DNA from: Nocardia carnea NBRC 14403 | GTDB taxonomy: Bacteria; Actinomycetota; Actinomycetes; Mycobacteriales; Mycobacteriaceae | NCBI RefSeq assembly: GCF_000308515.1 | Contig: NZ_BAFV01000122.1 | Coordinates: 40,599-104,598, forward strand | Length of the DNA: 64,000 nt | Direction of reading: 5' to 3' | The notes under the pieces: model-generated | The model's input: the letters and a program-made list of their open reading frames with translations, nothing else | What the model was told of the DNA's origin: nothing | Database searches by the model: none | Shown here: positions 25,290-33,925 of the stretch, piece by piece | Position numbering within the stretch: the first letter of the stretch is position 1 | How the letters are laid out: each line of letters opens with the position of its first letter | Made by a program: the position numbers and the translations under genes

Positions 25290-26496
25290 CGTGGGCGCCG
25301 AAACCTCCACCGATCTGGCGGACTTCCGGGCCACCGTGCGGGAGTGGTGCCGCACGCACGTCCCCGCCGAGTGGCGCACCACCCAGACCGGCGCCACCGA
25401 CGCCGAATTCGTGAACTTCCAGCAGGCCTGGTTCCAGGAACTGCGCACCGCCGGATACGCCGTCCCGCACTGGCCACGCGAATACGGCGGCGGTATGCCG
25501 ATCCCCGAACAGATCGTGCTGTATCAGGAACTCGCCGCGCACGACGCCCCACGGCTGGTGCTGGCGTTCGTCGCCATCCACCACGCGGCCGCCACCCTGC
25601 TGGCCGGCGGGACCGCGGAGCAGCGGCAGCGGCATCTGCCTGCAATCCTCGACGGTGAACTGTGGGTGCAGGGGTTCTCCGAACCGGGCGCGGGCTCGGA
25701 TCTGGCCGCGTTGCGCACCGCTGCCCGCCGCGACGGCGACGACTACCTGGTCACCGGCCAGAAAGTATGGGCCAGCGGCGCCCAATACGCCGATTGGTGC
25801 CTGCTGCTGGCCCGCACCGGCCCGGAAGCCCCCAAACGCAAAGGCATCTCCTATTTCCTGATGGATATGCGCACCCCCGGTATCGAGGTCCGGCCCATCC
25901 GGCAGGCCACCGGTGAATCGCATTTCTGCGAGATCTTCCTCGACGACGTGCGGATCCCCGCCGCGAACCTGCTCGGCGCCGAGAACCGCGGCTGGCAGCT
26001 GGCACAACAGACCCTCGGCGCCGAACGCGGCCTCACCATGCTGGAACTCGCGGAACGTCTCGGTAACGCGGGGTTCCGCCGGCTGATCGAGGAATGCCGC
26101 AAACCCGGCATCCTCGGCCGGCCCGCCCTCGACGATCCCCGGACAACCGACCGGCTGGCCCGGCTGGAAACCGAGCTGACCGGCCTCCGCGCTCTGTGCC
26201 GCGATCTGGTCGAACGCCACGATGCCGGTACCGTCGGCCCCGCCGATGCCTCCATCGTCAAGCTGTACTACAGCGAACTCCTGCAGCGGATGACCGATTA
26301 CGGTGCCGAAATCAGTGGGTTGCCCGGCCAGACCGTCCGGCGCAAACCGATGTCGGGCGGCTGGGAATCCGGCGCCTGGGTCCTGGATTTCGTCGGTTCC
26401 TGGGAATGGACTATCCCCGGTGGCAGCAGCGAAATCCAGCGCACGATCATCGGTGAACGCGGACTGGGTCTGCCCAGAGAACCGGCGGGAGCATGA
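25270..26496 (+). CDS. acyl-CoA dehydrogenase, large subunit type
   Basis: This is a dehydrogenase of 408 residues. It has WPREYGGGMPIPEQIV near residue 75, the flavin loop WVQGFSEPGAGSDLAALRT near 130 and the late PGGSSEIQRTIIGERGLGLP near 390. A Glu in GAERGL near 252 is a candidate base. The arginine loop RxxFGRP is absent and is present in the next gene, so the two probably form a heteromeric enzyme. The start may be GTG 25270 (overlapping the crotonase by 20 bases) or GTG 25291; neither has a strong ribosome site. It is 37 bases shorter in the gap to its partner than the first pair's spacer: here the genes overlap directly. Confidence 0.9.
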   Translation: MNGHGDNVGAETSTDLADFRATVREWCRTHVPAEWRTTQTGATDAEFVNFQQAWFQELRTAGYAVPHWPREYGGGMPIPEQIVLYQELAAHDAPRLVLAFVAIHHAAATLLAGGTAEQRQRHLPAILDGELWVQGFSEPGAGSDLAALRTAARRDGDDYLVTGQKVWASGAQYADWCLLLARTGPEAPKRKGISYFLMDMRTPGIEVRPIRQATGESHFCEIFLDDVRIPAANLLGAENRGWQLAQQTLGAERGLTMLELAERLGNAGFRRLIEECRKPGILGRPALDDPRTTDRLARLETELTGLRALCRDLVERHDAGTVGPADASIVKLYYSELLQRMTDYGAEISGLPGQTVRRKPMSGGWESGAWVLDFVGSWEWTIPGGSSEIQRTIIGERGLGLPREPAGA

Positions 26497-27605
26497 TGAG
26501 CGACGATTTCGCCGAATTCCACGACGAACTGCGCGCCGTGGCGCGGGAACTGCTCGGTAAGGCCGGCGACGCGGCGGTGGAATGGCCTGCCTTGGCCGGC
26601 GCCGGTTGGACAGGGCTCGAGGCTTCCGACGAATTCGGCGGGACCGCAGCAACATTCACCGAAACGGCGATCCTGCTCGAGGAGATCGGCCGGGCGGCGG
26701 CTCGCACCCCGTATTCCGCCGTCGCCGCGGCGGGTATCGGCGCCCTGTGCTTACTGGAACCGACTACCCACCGCGACGTCGTACTGCGCGAAACCGTCGC
26801 GGGAACTGCGCGCCCCGTAGCGGTACTCGCGGGAAACATGGTGCCGGCGGCCGGCGGCGAAACGGCTTGTGCCGGCACCGGAGGCATAGTACCCACCTTC
26901 GAATTGGTCCAAACCGGTAAGGCGGTCCTGCTGTCCGGATCAGCGGATTTCGTCCTCGATGCCCCCTCGGCCACGGTCTTGCTGATCCCCGCCCGCGCCG
27001 CCGACGGTGCCCTCGGTATCACCCTGGTCGAACCCGGCGCCGCGGGACTGCAGATCACCGGACAGCCGGTCGTCGACGAGACCCGGTCACTCGGCAAGGT
27101 CACCGCCCTGGATGTGGCCTTGACGCCACAGTCGTTCGTCCCGTTCGCCCCCGGGGCAGCCCATCCCCTGCACCATCTCCACGACCGCGCCGCCCTTGCG
27201 GTGGCCTGCGACAGTCTGGGCCTCGCAGCCGCCATGCTGGACGCGACCGTCGACTACACCCGGGTCCGTGAACAGTTCGGCCGCCCCGTCGGTTCGTTCC
27301 AAGCCGTCAAACACGCCTGTGCCGACATGCTGGTCGAGTTGACCGTCGCCCGGCAACTGGTGACCGCCGCCCTGACGGCCATGGCCACCGGCGACCCGGA
27401 CAGCAGCCGGTCGGTGAGCATGGCGAAATCGTTCACCGGCGAAGCCGCGGTCCGGATCGCCGGTGCCGCGATGCAATTGCACGGCGGTATCGGTTACACC
27501 TGGGAAAGCGGAATCCACCGCTACCTCAAACGCGCCACCCTCAACCGGTCCCTCTACGGCTCACCCGCCGACCACCGCCGCGAGCTCGCCGCTCGATATC
27601 GGTGA
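26493..27605 (+). CDS. acyl-CoA dehydrogenase, small/atypical subunit
   Basis: This protein of 370 residues is a dehydrogenase with a weak N-terminal half and no TEP/SEP loop. Its C-terminal domain is typical: RVREQFGRPVGSFQAVKHA near residue 254 and AAMQLHGGIGYTWESGIHRY near 326-345. It is the probable partner of the protein from 25270 in a heterotetramer, by analogy with FadE28-FadE29-type pairs. The first ATG overlaps the upstream stop; the second ATG, one codon later, may serve instead. It ends the plus-strand operon, converging on the phosphatase gene across a hairpin. Confidence 0.87.
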   Translation: MMSDDFAEFHDELRAVARELLGKAGDAAVEWPALAGAGWTGLEASDEFGGTAATFTETAILLEEIGRAAARTPYSAVAAAGIGALCLLEPTTHRDVVLRETVAGTARPVAVLAGNMVPAAGGETACAGTGGIVPTFELVQTGKAVLLSGSADFVLDAPSATVLLIPARAADGALGITLVEPGAAGLQITGQPVVDETRSLGKVTALDVALTPQSFVPFAPGAAHPLHHLHDRAALAVACDSLGLAAAMLDATVDYTRVREQFGRPVGSFQAVKHACADMLVELTVARQLVTAALTAMATGDPDSSRSVSMAKSFTGEAAVRIAGAAMQLHGGIGYTWESGIHRYLKRATLNRSLYGSPADHRRELAARYR

Positions 27606-27688
27606 CGCCGCCGGGACACGACGGCACGGGGGCCGAAGACAAGCCTGCCCACCGGATCCGGTTTGTGGCATCCGAACTACCGGCGATG

Positions 27689-27719
27689 TCCCCGACCGCC
27701 CGCGCAGAGGGGTCGGGGA
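27689..27719. terminator. hairpin between convergent genes
   Basis: Arms TCCCCGACC and GGTCGGGGA are exact reverse complements around a 13-base loop, placed between the stops at 27605 (+) and 27734 (-). The symmetric position suits a bidirectional terminator. A T-run is lacking, as is usual in such GC-rich genomes. Confidence 0.55.
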
Positions 27720-27733
27720 ACAACCTGTCCGGT

Positions 27734-28450
27734 TCAGCCGACCGGGGTGCCGTCCCATGAGACGAGTCGCCACCCCTTCTCCGGGGTGCCCTTCACAACC
27801 ACCCGGCTGGTGTTCTGCAACGGGTCGTTCTGCAGCTTGCTCGGGTCCGGGTCGGAGACGGAGAGCATTGTCCAGATCATGATGGCACCGCCGTGCGAGA
27901 AGATCATCGGACGCTTGCTGCCGCGGTTCTGAATGTCCTGGATGGAGTCGTCCATCCGCTTCTTGAACTCGTGACCGTTGATCGAGCCGGGGATGCGGGC
28001 GTCCAGATTGCCCTGGATCCACTGGATCGGTGCTTCGAAGTAACCCTGGCCGGCCTCGTGCTCCGGTTTGCCCTCGTAGATACCGGCCTCGATTTCGTGG
28101 AGACCCGGCTCGACGGTCACCGGACCAGCACACTGGTCCGAGGTCGGCTGCGCCGTCTGCTGGGTCCGGATCATCTTCGACGCGTAGATGCCGTCGAATT
28201 TGCAATCGGACAGGTACCCGGCCACCGCTTCCGCTTGGGCCCAGCCCTTGTCGGTCAGTTCGGGGCCCGGGGTGGAGGTGTCGATCAGGCCGGAAGCATT
28301 GCCGGCCGATTCGCCGTGGCGGATGAAGGTAAGGAACATTTCACCGGTATGCGGCGCGGCGACCGCGCTGCCGCCGCCGGCTACGAGGATCGCCATTGCC
28401 GCGATGATCGCTCCGATCATCGCGGACAGGCGAGATTTGATCAGATACAC
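27734..28450 (-). CDS. secreted histidine phosphatase (phosphoglycerate mutase-like)
   Basis: This is a protein of 238 residues with a signal peptide: a short basic start (MYLIKSR), a hydrophobic stretch to about residue 25 and an AVAAP cleavage-like site near 33. The mature part is a histidine phosphatase with the RHGE core (FIRHGESAG near 42), a second-site Arg in MIRTQQTA and the late catalytic His in FSHGGAI near 185. It probably removes phosphate from extracellular or envelope compounds. The GTG start is chosen because AGGAGG lies seven bases upstream. It is alone on its strand. Confidence 0.87.
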   Translation of the reverse strand: MYLIKSRLSAMIGAIIAAMAILVAGGGSAVAAPHTGEMFLTFIRHGESAGNASGLIDTSTPGPELTDKGWAQAEAVAGYLSDCKFDGIYASKMIRTQQTAQPTSDQCAGPVTVEPGLHEIEAGIYEGKPEHEAGQGYFEAPIQWIQGNLDARIPGSINGHEFKKRMDDSIQDIQNRGSKRPMIFSHGGAIMIWTMLSVSDPDPSKLQNDPLQNTSRVVVKGTPEKGWRLVSWDGTPVG

Positions 28451-28649
28451 AGGGAGTCCTCCTGGATAGATGCGGGCCGCGCTGGAACATCGAAGTGCCC
28501 GAACCGGCACGCTAGGGCAGTGTGAGCGAAAGCCACGATCCGTTTCCCGCTGAATGACACATTCGGCGTCAGAGGTAACAGCAGAGTGCTACCCGCACCG
28601 TCCTGCACCACAGCGCCGGGCGTTCGCCGCGGCGCACAAGGTCGCCGGT

Positions 28650-30344
28650 CTACTCGGCGAGTCGTCGAGCTGCCAGCAGCTTCAGATCGCTGGATTTGAT
28701 CTTGGCGCTCGAGCTGAGTGAGAGGTCGGCCTCGGTGAAGAACAGGATGTCGCGGGGGACCTTGTAGCTGGCGAGTTGGGCGCGCAGGTGGTCGCGGATC
28801 GCGGTGGCGTCGAGGGGGTGGCCGGTGTGCGGGACCACGCAGGCCACCACCATTTCGCCCAGGGTTTCGTGGGGGACGCCCACCGTGCGGCCGATTTTCA
28901 CGCCGGGGTACTGGGCGAGCACCTCGTCCACTTCCAGTGGGGAGACGTTCGCGCCGCCGGTTTTGATGATGTCGGTGAGCCGGCCTTTCCAGTAGAGCCG
29001 GCCCTCGTCGTCGAGGTATCCGCCGTCGCCGGTGTGGAAATAGCCCTCTTCGTCGAGGGTTTCGTCGAGGGGCGTGCCCACGTAGCCGAGCATGAGGGTG
29101 GGGCCTTTGACGCAGATCTCGCCGTGCTCGCCCCTGTTCAGGATCGAGTCGGTGAGAGGATCGGTGATCTTCACCGTTACCCCGGGCAACGGCACACCGC
29201 TGCTGCCGGCGATCGTCTCCTCGGGCGTGCAGGCCGGGAAACACGTGGTGATGGTGAAGGTTTCGGTATTGCCGTAGGCGTGGCCGGGTTCGGTCCAGTC
29301 GGTATCGATGGTGGGGTGGGTGGCCAGCGGGAGGTCGCGGTCGACGAAACGCAGGCTGCTCAGGTCCACGGTGTTCCAGTTGGGGGCACCCTGGAGTTGG
29401 GCGTGCTGGTGCGGCCAGGAGACCGGGAAGGTGACCCGCTGCGTCTGCATCAGTTCGAGGGCTTCTTCGGCATCGAACATCGACTGCAGAACCAGGGTGC
29501 CGCCGGCGGCGAGGGTGGCGCCCAGCGCCTGGCCGAAATTACCGGACCAGAAGAAGCCGTTGGCGGTCCAGCAGCGCACCTCGTCGTCCGGGCCGAAACC
29601 GAACATCCGGCGAAACCGCCACAGCTGGATGGTGACCCCGCGGTGCGCGCTGCGGATACCTTTCGGTTTGCTGGTGGTGCCGGAGGAGAAGAACAGGACG
29701 GCGGTATCGCTGGGCTGCACGGTCGCGGCGGCCGCGGCGATCAGTGCGGGATCGGTGTCCGCACCGCGTGCCAGGAAGTCGTCCCAGCTCTCGATCGCCG
29801 TCGCTGTCACCGGTTCCCCGACGGCCGCGACATAGCGGAGGAAGGGATACTCCGTCGAGGCGACCGTTCCGGGGACGGCGGTGCCGAGCTGCGGTTCCAG
29901 TCCGGTGAGCACCTCGCCGAAATCTGTTTTCGCGACGCGGCGTTCGAACAGCAGCACCGAAACCCCGGAGATCCGGAGCAGATGATCGAGCTCGGGCGCC
30001 GTGGAGAACGTACTCAGCGCCACCGCGACCCCACCCGCCAGCGAGGCACCGAAAACCGCCGCGAGCCATTCGGCCCGGTTGGTCATGAGCACGCCGACGC
30101 GGCTGTCCTTCCCGACCCCGCACGCCCGCAGCGCCCGCGCGACCTCGTTCGCCCGGTCCCACAGGTCGGTGTACGTCCATTCGACACCGTCGGCGGGAGA
30201 GATCAGCGCGGTGCGATCGGTATACGAGCCGGTGACCTCCCGGAGGAATCCCGGGAGGGTGAGCGTGCCCAGACCGGGTTCTGCCGTCAGGGGTGGCCCC
30301 GCGACGACCGCCGGGGCTGGAGTGTGCTGGGTCCCGGTGCTCAT
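28650..30344 (-). CDS. AMP-forming acyl-CoA ligase
   Basis: This is an AMP-dependent acyl-CoA synthetase of 564 residues that would activate a carboxylic acid with ATP and CoA. The ATP-binding loop FFSSGTTSKPKGI lies near residue 225, the adenine-site YGNTE near 345, GYFHTGDGGYLD near 430 and the hinge GRLTDIIKTGGANVSP near 448. The C-terminal catalytic Lys is in SSSAKIKSSDL near 547. The second motif reads PHQHAQLQGAPN. It is the last gene of the acuI-MaoC-ligase operon. The ATG at 30344 has GAGAGGA upstream. Confidence 0.92.
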   Translation of the reverse strand: MSTGTQHTPAPAVVAGPPLTAEPGLGTLTLPGFLREVTGSYTDRTALISPADGVEWTYTDLWDRANEVARALRACGVGKDSRVGVLMTNRAEWLAAVFGASLAGGVAVALSTFSTAPELDHLLRISGVSVLLFERRVAKTDFGEVLTGLEPQLGTAVPGTVASTEYPFLRYVAAVGEPVTATAIESWDDFLARGADTDPALIAAAAATVQPSDTAVLFFSSGTTSKPKGIRSAHRGVTIQLWRFRRMFGFGPDDEVRCWTANGFFWSGNFGQALGATLAAGGTLVLQSMFDAEEALELMQTQRVTFPVSWPHQHAQLQGAPNWNTVDLSSLRFVDRDLPLATHPTIDTDWTEPGHAYGNTETFTITTCFPACTPEETIAGSSGVPLPGVTVKITDPLTDSILNRGEHGEICVKGPTLMLGYVGTPLDETLDEEGYFHTGDGGYLDDEGRLYWKGRLTDIIKTGGANVSPLEVDEVLAQYPGVKIGRTVGVPHETLGEMVVACVVPHTGHPLDATAIRDHLRAQLASYKVPRDILFFTEADLSLSSSAKIKSSDLKLLAARRLAE

Positions 30345-30483
30345 CCGGTGTCCTCTCTGATGGTGCTCCGCACGCGGTGCACGGATGGTGCTGGGAGGAC
30401 CTCCGCCCGGATCGCGGCGGCCCGGCGTTCTGTTGTCGCGATGATTCGCGGTTGTGGGGCCGGCGCGCCCCGCGGTGGCCGAG

Positions 30484-31677
30484 TTACAGCGGTAGCTCGA
30501 CCTCGGCGGTGCAGGAGACGAGCACACCACCGTCCTGGTTCGTGAGCTTCACCTTCACCTGGACCAGCGGCACACCCCAGGTCGATTCCGGTGTCTTGTC
30601 CACGATCTCGGCGTCGAAATAGGTGACATCGCCTTCGAACGCGGGGCCCCGGAAATCGGCCTTGGTGTGCCGGACCATGCCGTCGTTACCCGCCCAGTAG
30701 GCCAGGTAGTCCGTGCACCACGCGCCCATGGTGGCCCCGTACCCGTAGGCGCGTGCCATCCCCACATCGCCGGCCTTGTCGGCGTCGATATGGCCGCGGG
30801 ACGGCCCGACGTACAACCCGTCGCGCAACCGCGGATCGATTTTCGCGCCCTCTTCGTCGAAGCCGAAACCTTCCGTCCAGCCGGGATCCTGGTAGACCCA
30901 GGGATCCTCGACCCCCTCGGGCGCCGTCCACCGGAAGGTGCCCCAGATGTTGAACAGGAAGGCCCGGTACTCGGTGGTGAAGCTGGCGATACTGTGCGGG
31001 CCGATCACCCGGCGCGGCAGTTTGTCGCCGACCTTCACCTCGTCGAAATGCGGTGAGACACCGAGCCGGTTCGACATGAGCCATTCCGTGCGCAGCGCGT
31101 CGACCGCGGCGAGTTCGGCGGCCGTCCATTTCTTGATCTCGCCGAGCTGGTTCTCGTACATGCCGCGTTTGTTCGCCTCCTCGGCGAGGTAACGGATCGC
31201 GGTCGACCGTTCCTTGGCGACGAGCACCCCGTGCTGGTTGCGGTGGACGGTATCGCCGCGGGAGAACATGGTGGGCCCGGCGAATTTCGTCTCGGCCACC
31301 TTGTAATCGTGGAACCGCCGCTCCTGGAAAAGCTGGTCACCGGGCCGCACGGGGCAACCGTAGAACCACCACTCCTCGCCGCCGAAGATGAGGTGGCTGT
31401 TCGGGATATGCCCCACGCAGGCCGGTGCCGCACCGTGACCGTAATCGAGGGCGACCGCGATCGATTGCGGCGCGACGAGCCCGCCGTAGCGGGATTCGCG
31501 GGCGAACTCCTGATCCCAGTGCAGCGGGTTCGGGTAATCCATCGCCATCACCCAGCGGCGGATGTCGGAGGTGCTGCACGGATCCCATAGCTGGCCGCCG
31601 CCGATGGGTTTGCCGACACGGTGGTCGACATCGCTCAGGTCGAGTTCGACGGTCGGTTCGGTCGCCTTCTTGGTCAC
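30484..31677 (-). CDS. MaoC-like double-hotdog acyl-CoA dehydratase
   Basis: This is a protein of 397 residues made of two hotdog domains. The first (about residues 20-180) keeps the hydratase dyad as Asp and His in MDYPNPLHWD, and has RYGGLVAPQSIAVA. The second (about 215-395) includes YGYGATMGAWCTDYLAYW and lacks a clear dyad. Such FAS1-like/MaoC dehydratases hydrate 2-enoyl-CoAs, often with bulky substrates, as in steroid side-chain degradation. It lies between acuI and the CoA ligase with short gaps on the same strand. The exact substrate is unknown. Confidence 0.85.
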   Translation of the reverse strand: MTKKATEPTVELDLSDVDHRVGKPIGGGQLWDPCSTSDIRRWVMAMDYPNPLHWDQEFARESRYGGLVAPQSIAVALDYGHGAAPACVGHIPNSHLIFGGEEWWFYGCPVRPGDQLFQERRFHDYKVAETKFAGPTMFSRGDTVHRNQHGVLVAKERSTAIRYLAEEANKRGMYENQLGEIKKWTAAELAAVDALRTEWLMSNRLGVSPHFDEVKVGDKLPRRVIGPHSIASFTTEYRAFLFNIWGTFRWTAPEGVEDPWVYQDPGWTEGFGFDEEGAKIDPRLRDGLYVGPSRGHIDADKAGDVGMARAYGYGATMGAWCTDYLAYWAGNDGMVRHTKADFRGPAFEGDVTYFDAEIVDKTPESTWGVPLVQVKVKLTNQDGGVLVSCTAEVELPL

Positions 31678-31690
31678 GAGTAACTCCTGC

Positions 31691-32674
31691 TCAGCGGTTC
31701 ACATCGACGACTATTCGGCCGCGGACGGTCCCCGCGATGAATCCACCGGCCGCCTCGATCGCCTCGCCGAGCGGGACCTCCCGGGCGATCGAATCGAGGA
31801 CGGCGGGGTCCAGATCGCGGGCCAGGCGGCCCCATGCGTCGAGTCGTTTCTGGAGGGGCGCCATCACACTGTCCACACCCAGCAGCGAAACGCCGCGCAG
31901 GATGAACGGGGCGACGGACGCCGGGAAATCCATGCCCTGGGCGAGGCCGCAGGCGGCCACCGCGCCGCCGTAGCGGGTTTGCGCGGCGGCATTGGCGAGG
32001 GTGTGACTGCCGGCGGTGTCGACGACACCGGCCCAGCGTTCCTTCTGCAGCGGTTTGCCCTTTTCGGCGAGTTCGGCGCGGTCCACCACCGTGGTGGCGC
32101 CGAGTTGTTTCAGGTAGGCATGCTCATCGGCCTTGCCGGTGGCGGCTGCGACGGTGAAGCCGGCCTTGGTGAGCAGGGCGATCGCCACACTGCCGACTCC
32201 GCCGGTCGCGCCGGTCACCAGGATTTCGCCCGCGTCCGGAGTGAGGCCGTGGTGCAGTAGCGCGTCCACGCACAACGCGGCGGTGTAGCCCGCGGTGCCG
32301 ATCGCCATGGCGTGGCGTTCGGTGAATTCGCCGGGCAGCGGAATCAGCCAGTCGCCGTTGAGCCGGGCGCGCTGGGCGAGGCCACCCCAGTGGGTTTCGC
32401 CGACGCCCCAGCCGTTCAGGACGACCTTGTCACCGGCGGTCCAGCGGGAGTGGCTGCTCGCGGTCACCGTGCCGGCGAGGTCGATACCGGGAACCATCGG
32501 GAACTTGCGCACCACGGGGGAGGCGCCGGTGATCGCGAGGGCGTCCTTGTAGTTGAGGGTGGAGTAGGCCACCTGGATTTCGACGTCGCCCTCGGGCAAC
32601 CGGTCCTCGTCCACGCTGGTGAGTTCGACCTGGGGGCCGGCTTCGCCCTTGTTGATGACAATTGCGGAGAACAT
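31691..32674 (-). CDS. acuI: acrylyl-CoA reductase-like MDR (AcuI/YhdH family)
   Basis: This is a zinc-free MDR of 327 residues of the YhdH/AcuI branch, which reduces acrylyl-CoA to propionyl-CoA with NADPH. Identifying segments are STLNYKDALAITG near residue 38, FPMVPGIDLAGTV near 58, GWGVGETHWGGLAQ near 88, and the nucleotide loop VTGATGGVGSVAIALL near 150. The ending GTVRGRIVVDV is also family-typical. In this operon it would reduce a short enoyl-CoA made by the ligase and dehydratase. The promoter region holds a 17-bp palindrome about 100 bases upstream. Confidence 0.88.
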   Translation of the reverse strand: MFSAIVINKGEAGPQVELTSVDEDRLPEGDVEIQVAYSTLNYKDALAITGASPVVRKFPMVPGIDLAGTVTASSHSRWTAGDKVVLNGWGVGETHWGGLAQRARLNGDWLIPLPGEFTERHAMAIGTAGYTAALCVDALLHHGLTPDAGEILVTGATGGVGSVAIALLTKAGFTVAAATGKADEHAYLKQLGATTVVDRAELAEKGKPLQKERWAGVVDTAGSHTLANAAAQTRYGGAVAACGLAQGMDFPASVAPFILRGVSLLGVDSVMAPLQKRLDAWGRLARDLDPAVLDSIAREVPLGEAIEAAGGFIAGTVRGRIVVDVNR

Positions 32675-32771
32675 CGGTTGATGTGGTCCTTCCTCGATCC
32701 GTTCGGGATATGTGCCGTTCCAGCATCTCGAACGGCAACGGTTCGGTGGACGGGTGCCGGTTCGCGCGGTG

Positions 32772-32810
32772 GGAGAATTTAATTCTCCAAATATAAGAAT
32801 CATATTTCCA
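32772..32810 (-). promoter_or_regulatory. AT-rich operator region upstream of acuI, shared with the P450 promoter
   Basis: A perfect 17-bp palindrome (GGAGAATT, T, AATTCTCC; 32772-32788) is followed by a second inverted repeat (AAATAT and ATATTT, 32789-32807). The whole block, read on the minus strand, aligns with the P450 upstream block at 48185-48222 over about 28 of 37 positions with one gap. It is the only AT-rich island between the acuI operon and the SDR gene. Confidence 0.6.
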
Positions 32811-32845
32811 GCCGCGGTTATCGCTGTCAACACCCGAGCCGGTGG

Positions 32846-33925
32846 TCAGTGTGCCGTCCACCCGCCGTCGACGACGATGGTCTGGCCGGTGACATAGCGA
32901 CCCGCATCGCCGGCCAGCCAGACGATCGCGCCGACCATGTCTTCGGCGGCCCCTTCGGTGGGCAACGGAATATTGCGCCGCAGATATTCGGCACCGCGGT
33001 CGCTGTCGTACAGGGTGTCGGTGATCTCGCTGCGGAAGAACCCCGGCGCCACCGTGTTGACGCGGATCGAATGCCGGGCCCATTGAACCGCGAGTTCCGT
33101 GGTGAGTCCGGACAATCCCGCTTTGCTTGCGGCATAGGACGCCTGCGGAATACCCGGTACGCCCACTCGCCCGCTGATCGAGGAGATATTCACGATCGAT
33201 CCGCGGCCGAGTTCACGCATATACGGGAAAACCTGCTGAGCCAGCAGTAGCGGCGCCACCAGGTTGAGGTCGAGGGTGCGCCGGATATCGTCGAGTGGCT
33301 CGGATTCCGCGCGTTCGGCGCCGAACCGGTTTCCCGCGGCATTGATCAGGATCTCCGGCGGCCCCAGCCGGTCGGCGACGTCCGGGACGATCTCCGCGAT
33401 CGCCGCCGGATCCGAAAGGTCACCGCTGCGGGCAATTCCCCCGATTTCTTCGGCCAGCGCGTCGAGCCGATCCCGCCGCCGCGACACCACCGCGACCCGC
33501 GCGCCGAGCCCCGCCAGCGCCCGGCTCACCGCCGCGCCGAGCCCGGACGATGCGCCCGTCACGACAGCGACCCGCCCACTCAGCTCGAACGATGGCAATA
33601 CCGCCGTATGCGCGTCGACAGCAGGGCGTTCACCGGGTATCGGCGCCTTCCCGGTCCGGCCGCCCGGCCCCGCTGTTTCCGGACCCGGTTGCTGCTGCCC
33701 CTGTTCTCCGGGCCGGTGTGAGGGCCGTGCCTCGCGCAGCCGCGCAGTCGCTTCTCGGCCTGCTTCGTTCATTTCGGCCGTACCGGGGCTCGGCTCGGCC
33801 GTACCGGTGCTGGGCGAAAGCTCTGTTGGAAGCGGCGCCGGATCCGGCCCGCTCGTTCCGTTTCGCCGAGGCGGGTGCTGGGACTCTGCGCGGCGCGGCT
33901 GCGCTGCCGGATCCGAGTAGCTCAT
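32846..33925 (-). CDS. SDR family oxidoreductase with low-complexity N-terminal extension
   Basis: The SDR domain occupies the last 250 or so residues: TGASSGLGAAV, INAAGNRF, catalytic Ser in ISSISGR, YAASK, and TGQTIVVDGG at the end. It would oxidise or reduce a hydroxyacyl intermediate. The first 100 residues are Pro/Gly/Glu/Arg-rich and match no domain. I start at ATG 33925 because it overlaps the ligase stop (ATGA); an internal ATG at 33772 lacks a ribosome site but would remove half of the extension. The frame is also open into the upstream ligase because of a frameshift there. Confidence 0.83.
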   Translation of the reverse strand: MSYSDPAAQPRRAESQHPPRRNGTSGPDPAPLPTELSPSTGTAEPSPGTAEMNEAGREATARLREARPSHRPGEQGQQQPGPETAGPGGRTGKAPIPGERPAVDAHTAVLPSFELSGRVAVVTGASSGLGAAVSRALAGLGARVAVVSRRRDRLDALAEEIGGIARSGDLSDPAAIAEIVPDVADRLGPPEILINAAGNRFGAERAESEPLDDIRRTLDLNLVAPLLLAQQVFPYMRELGRGSIVNISSISGRVGVPGIPQASYAASKAGLSGLTTELAVQWARHSIRVNTVAPGFFRSEITDTLYDSDRGAEYLRRNIPLPTEGAAEDMVGAIVWLAGDAGRYVTGQTIVVDGGWTAH

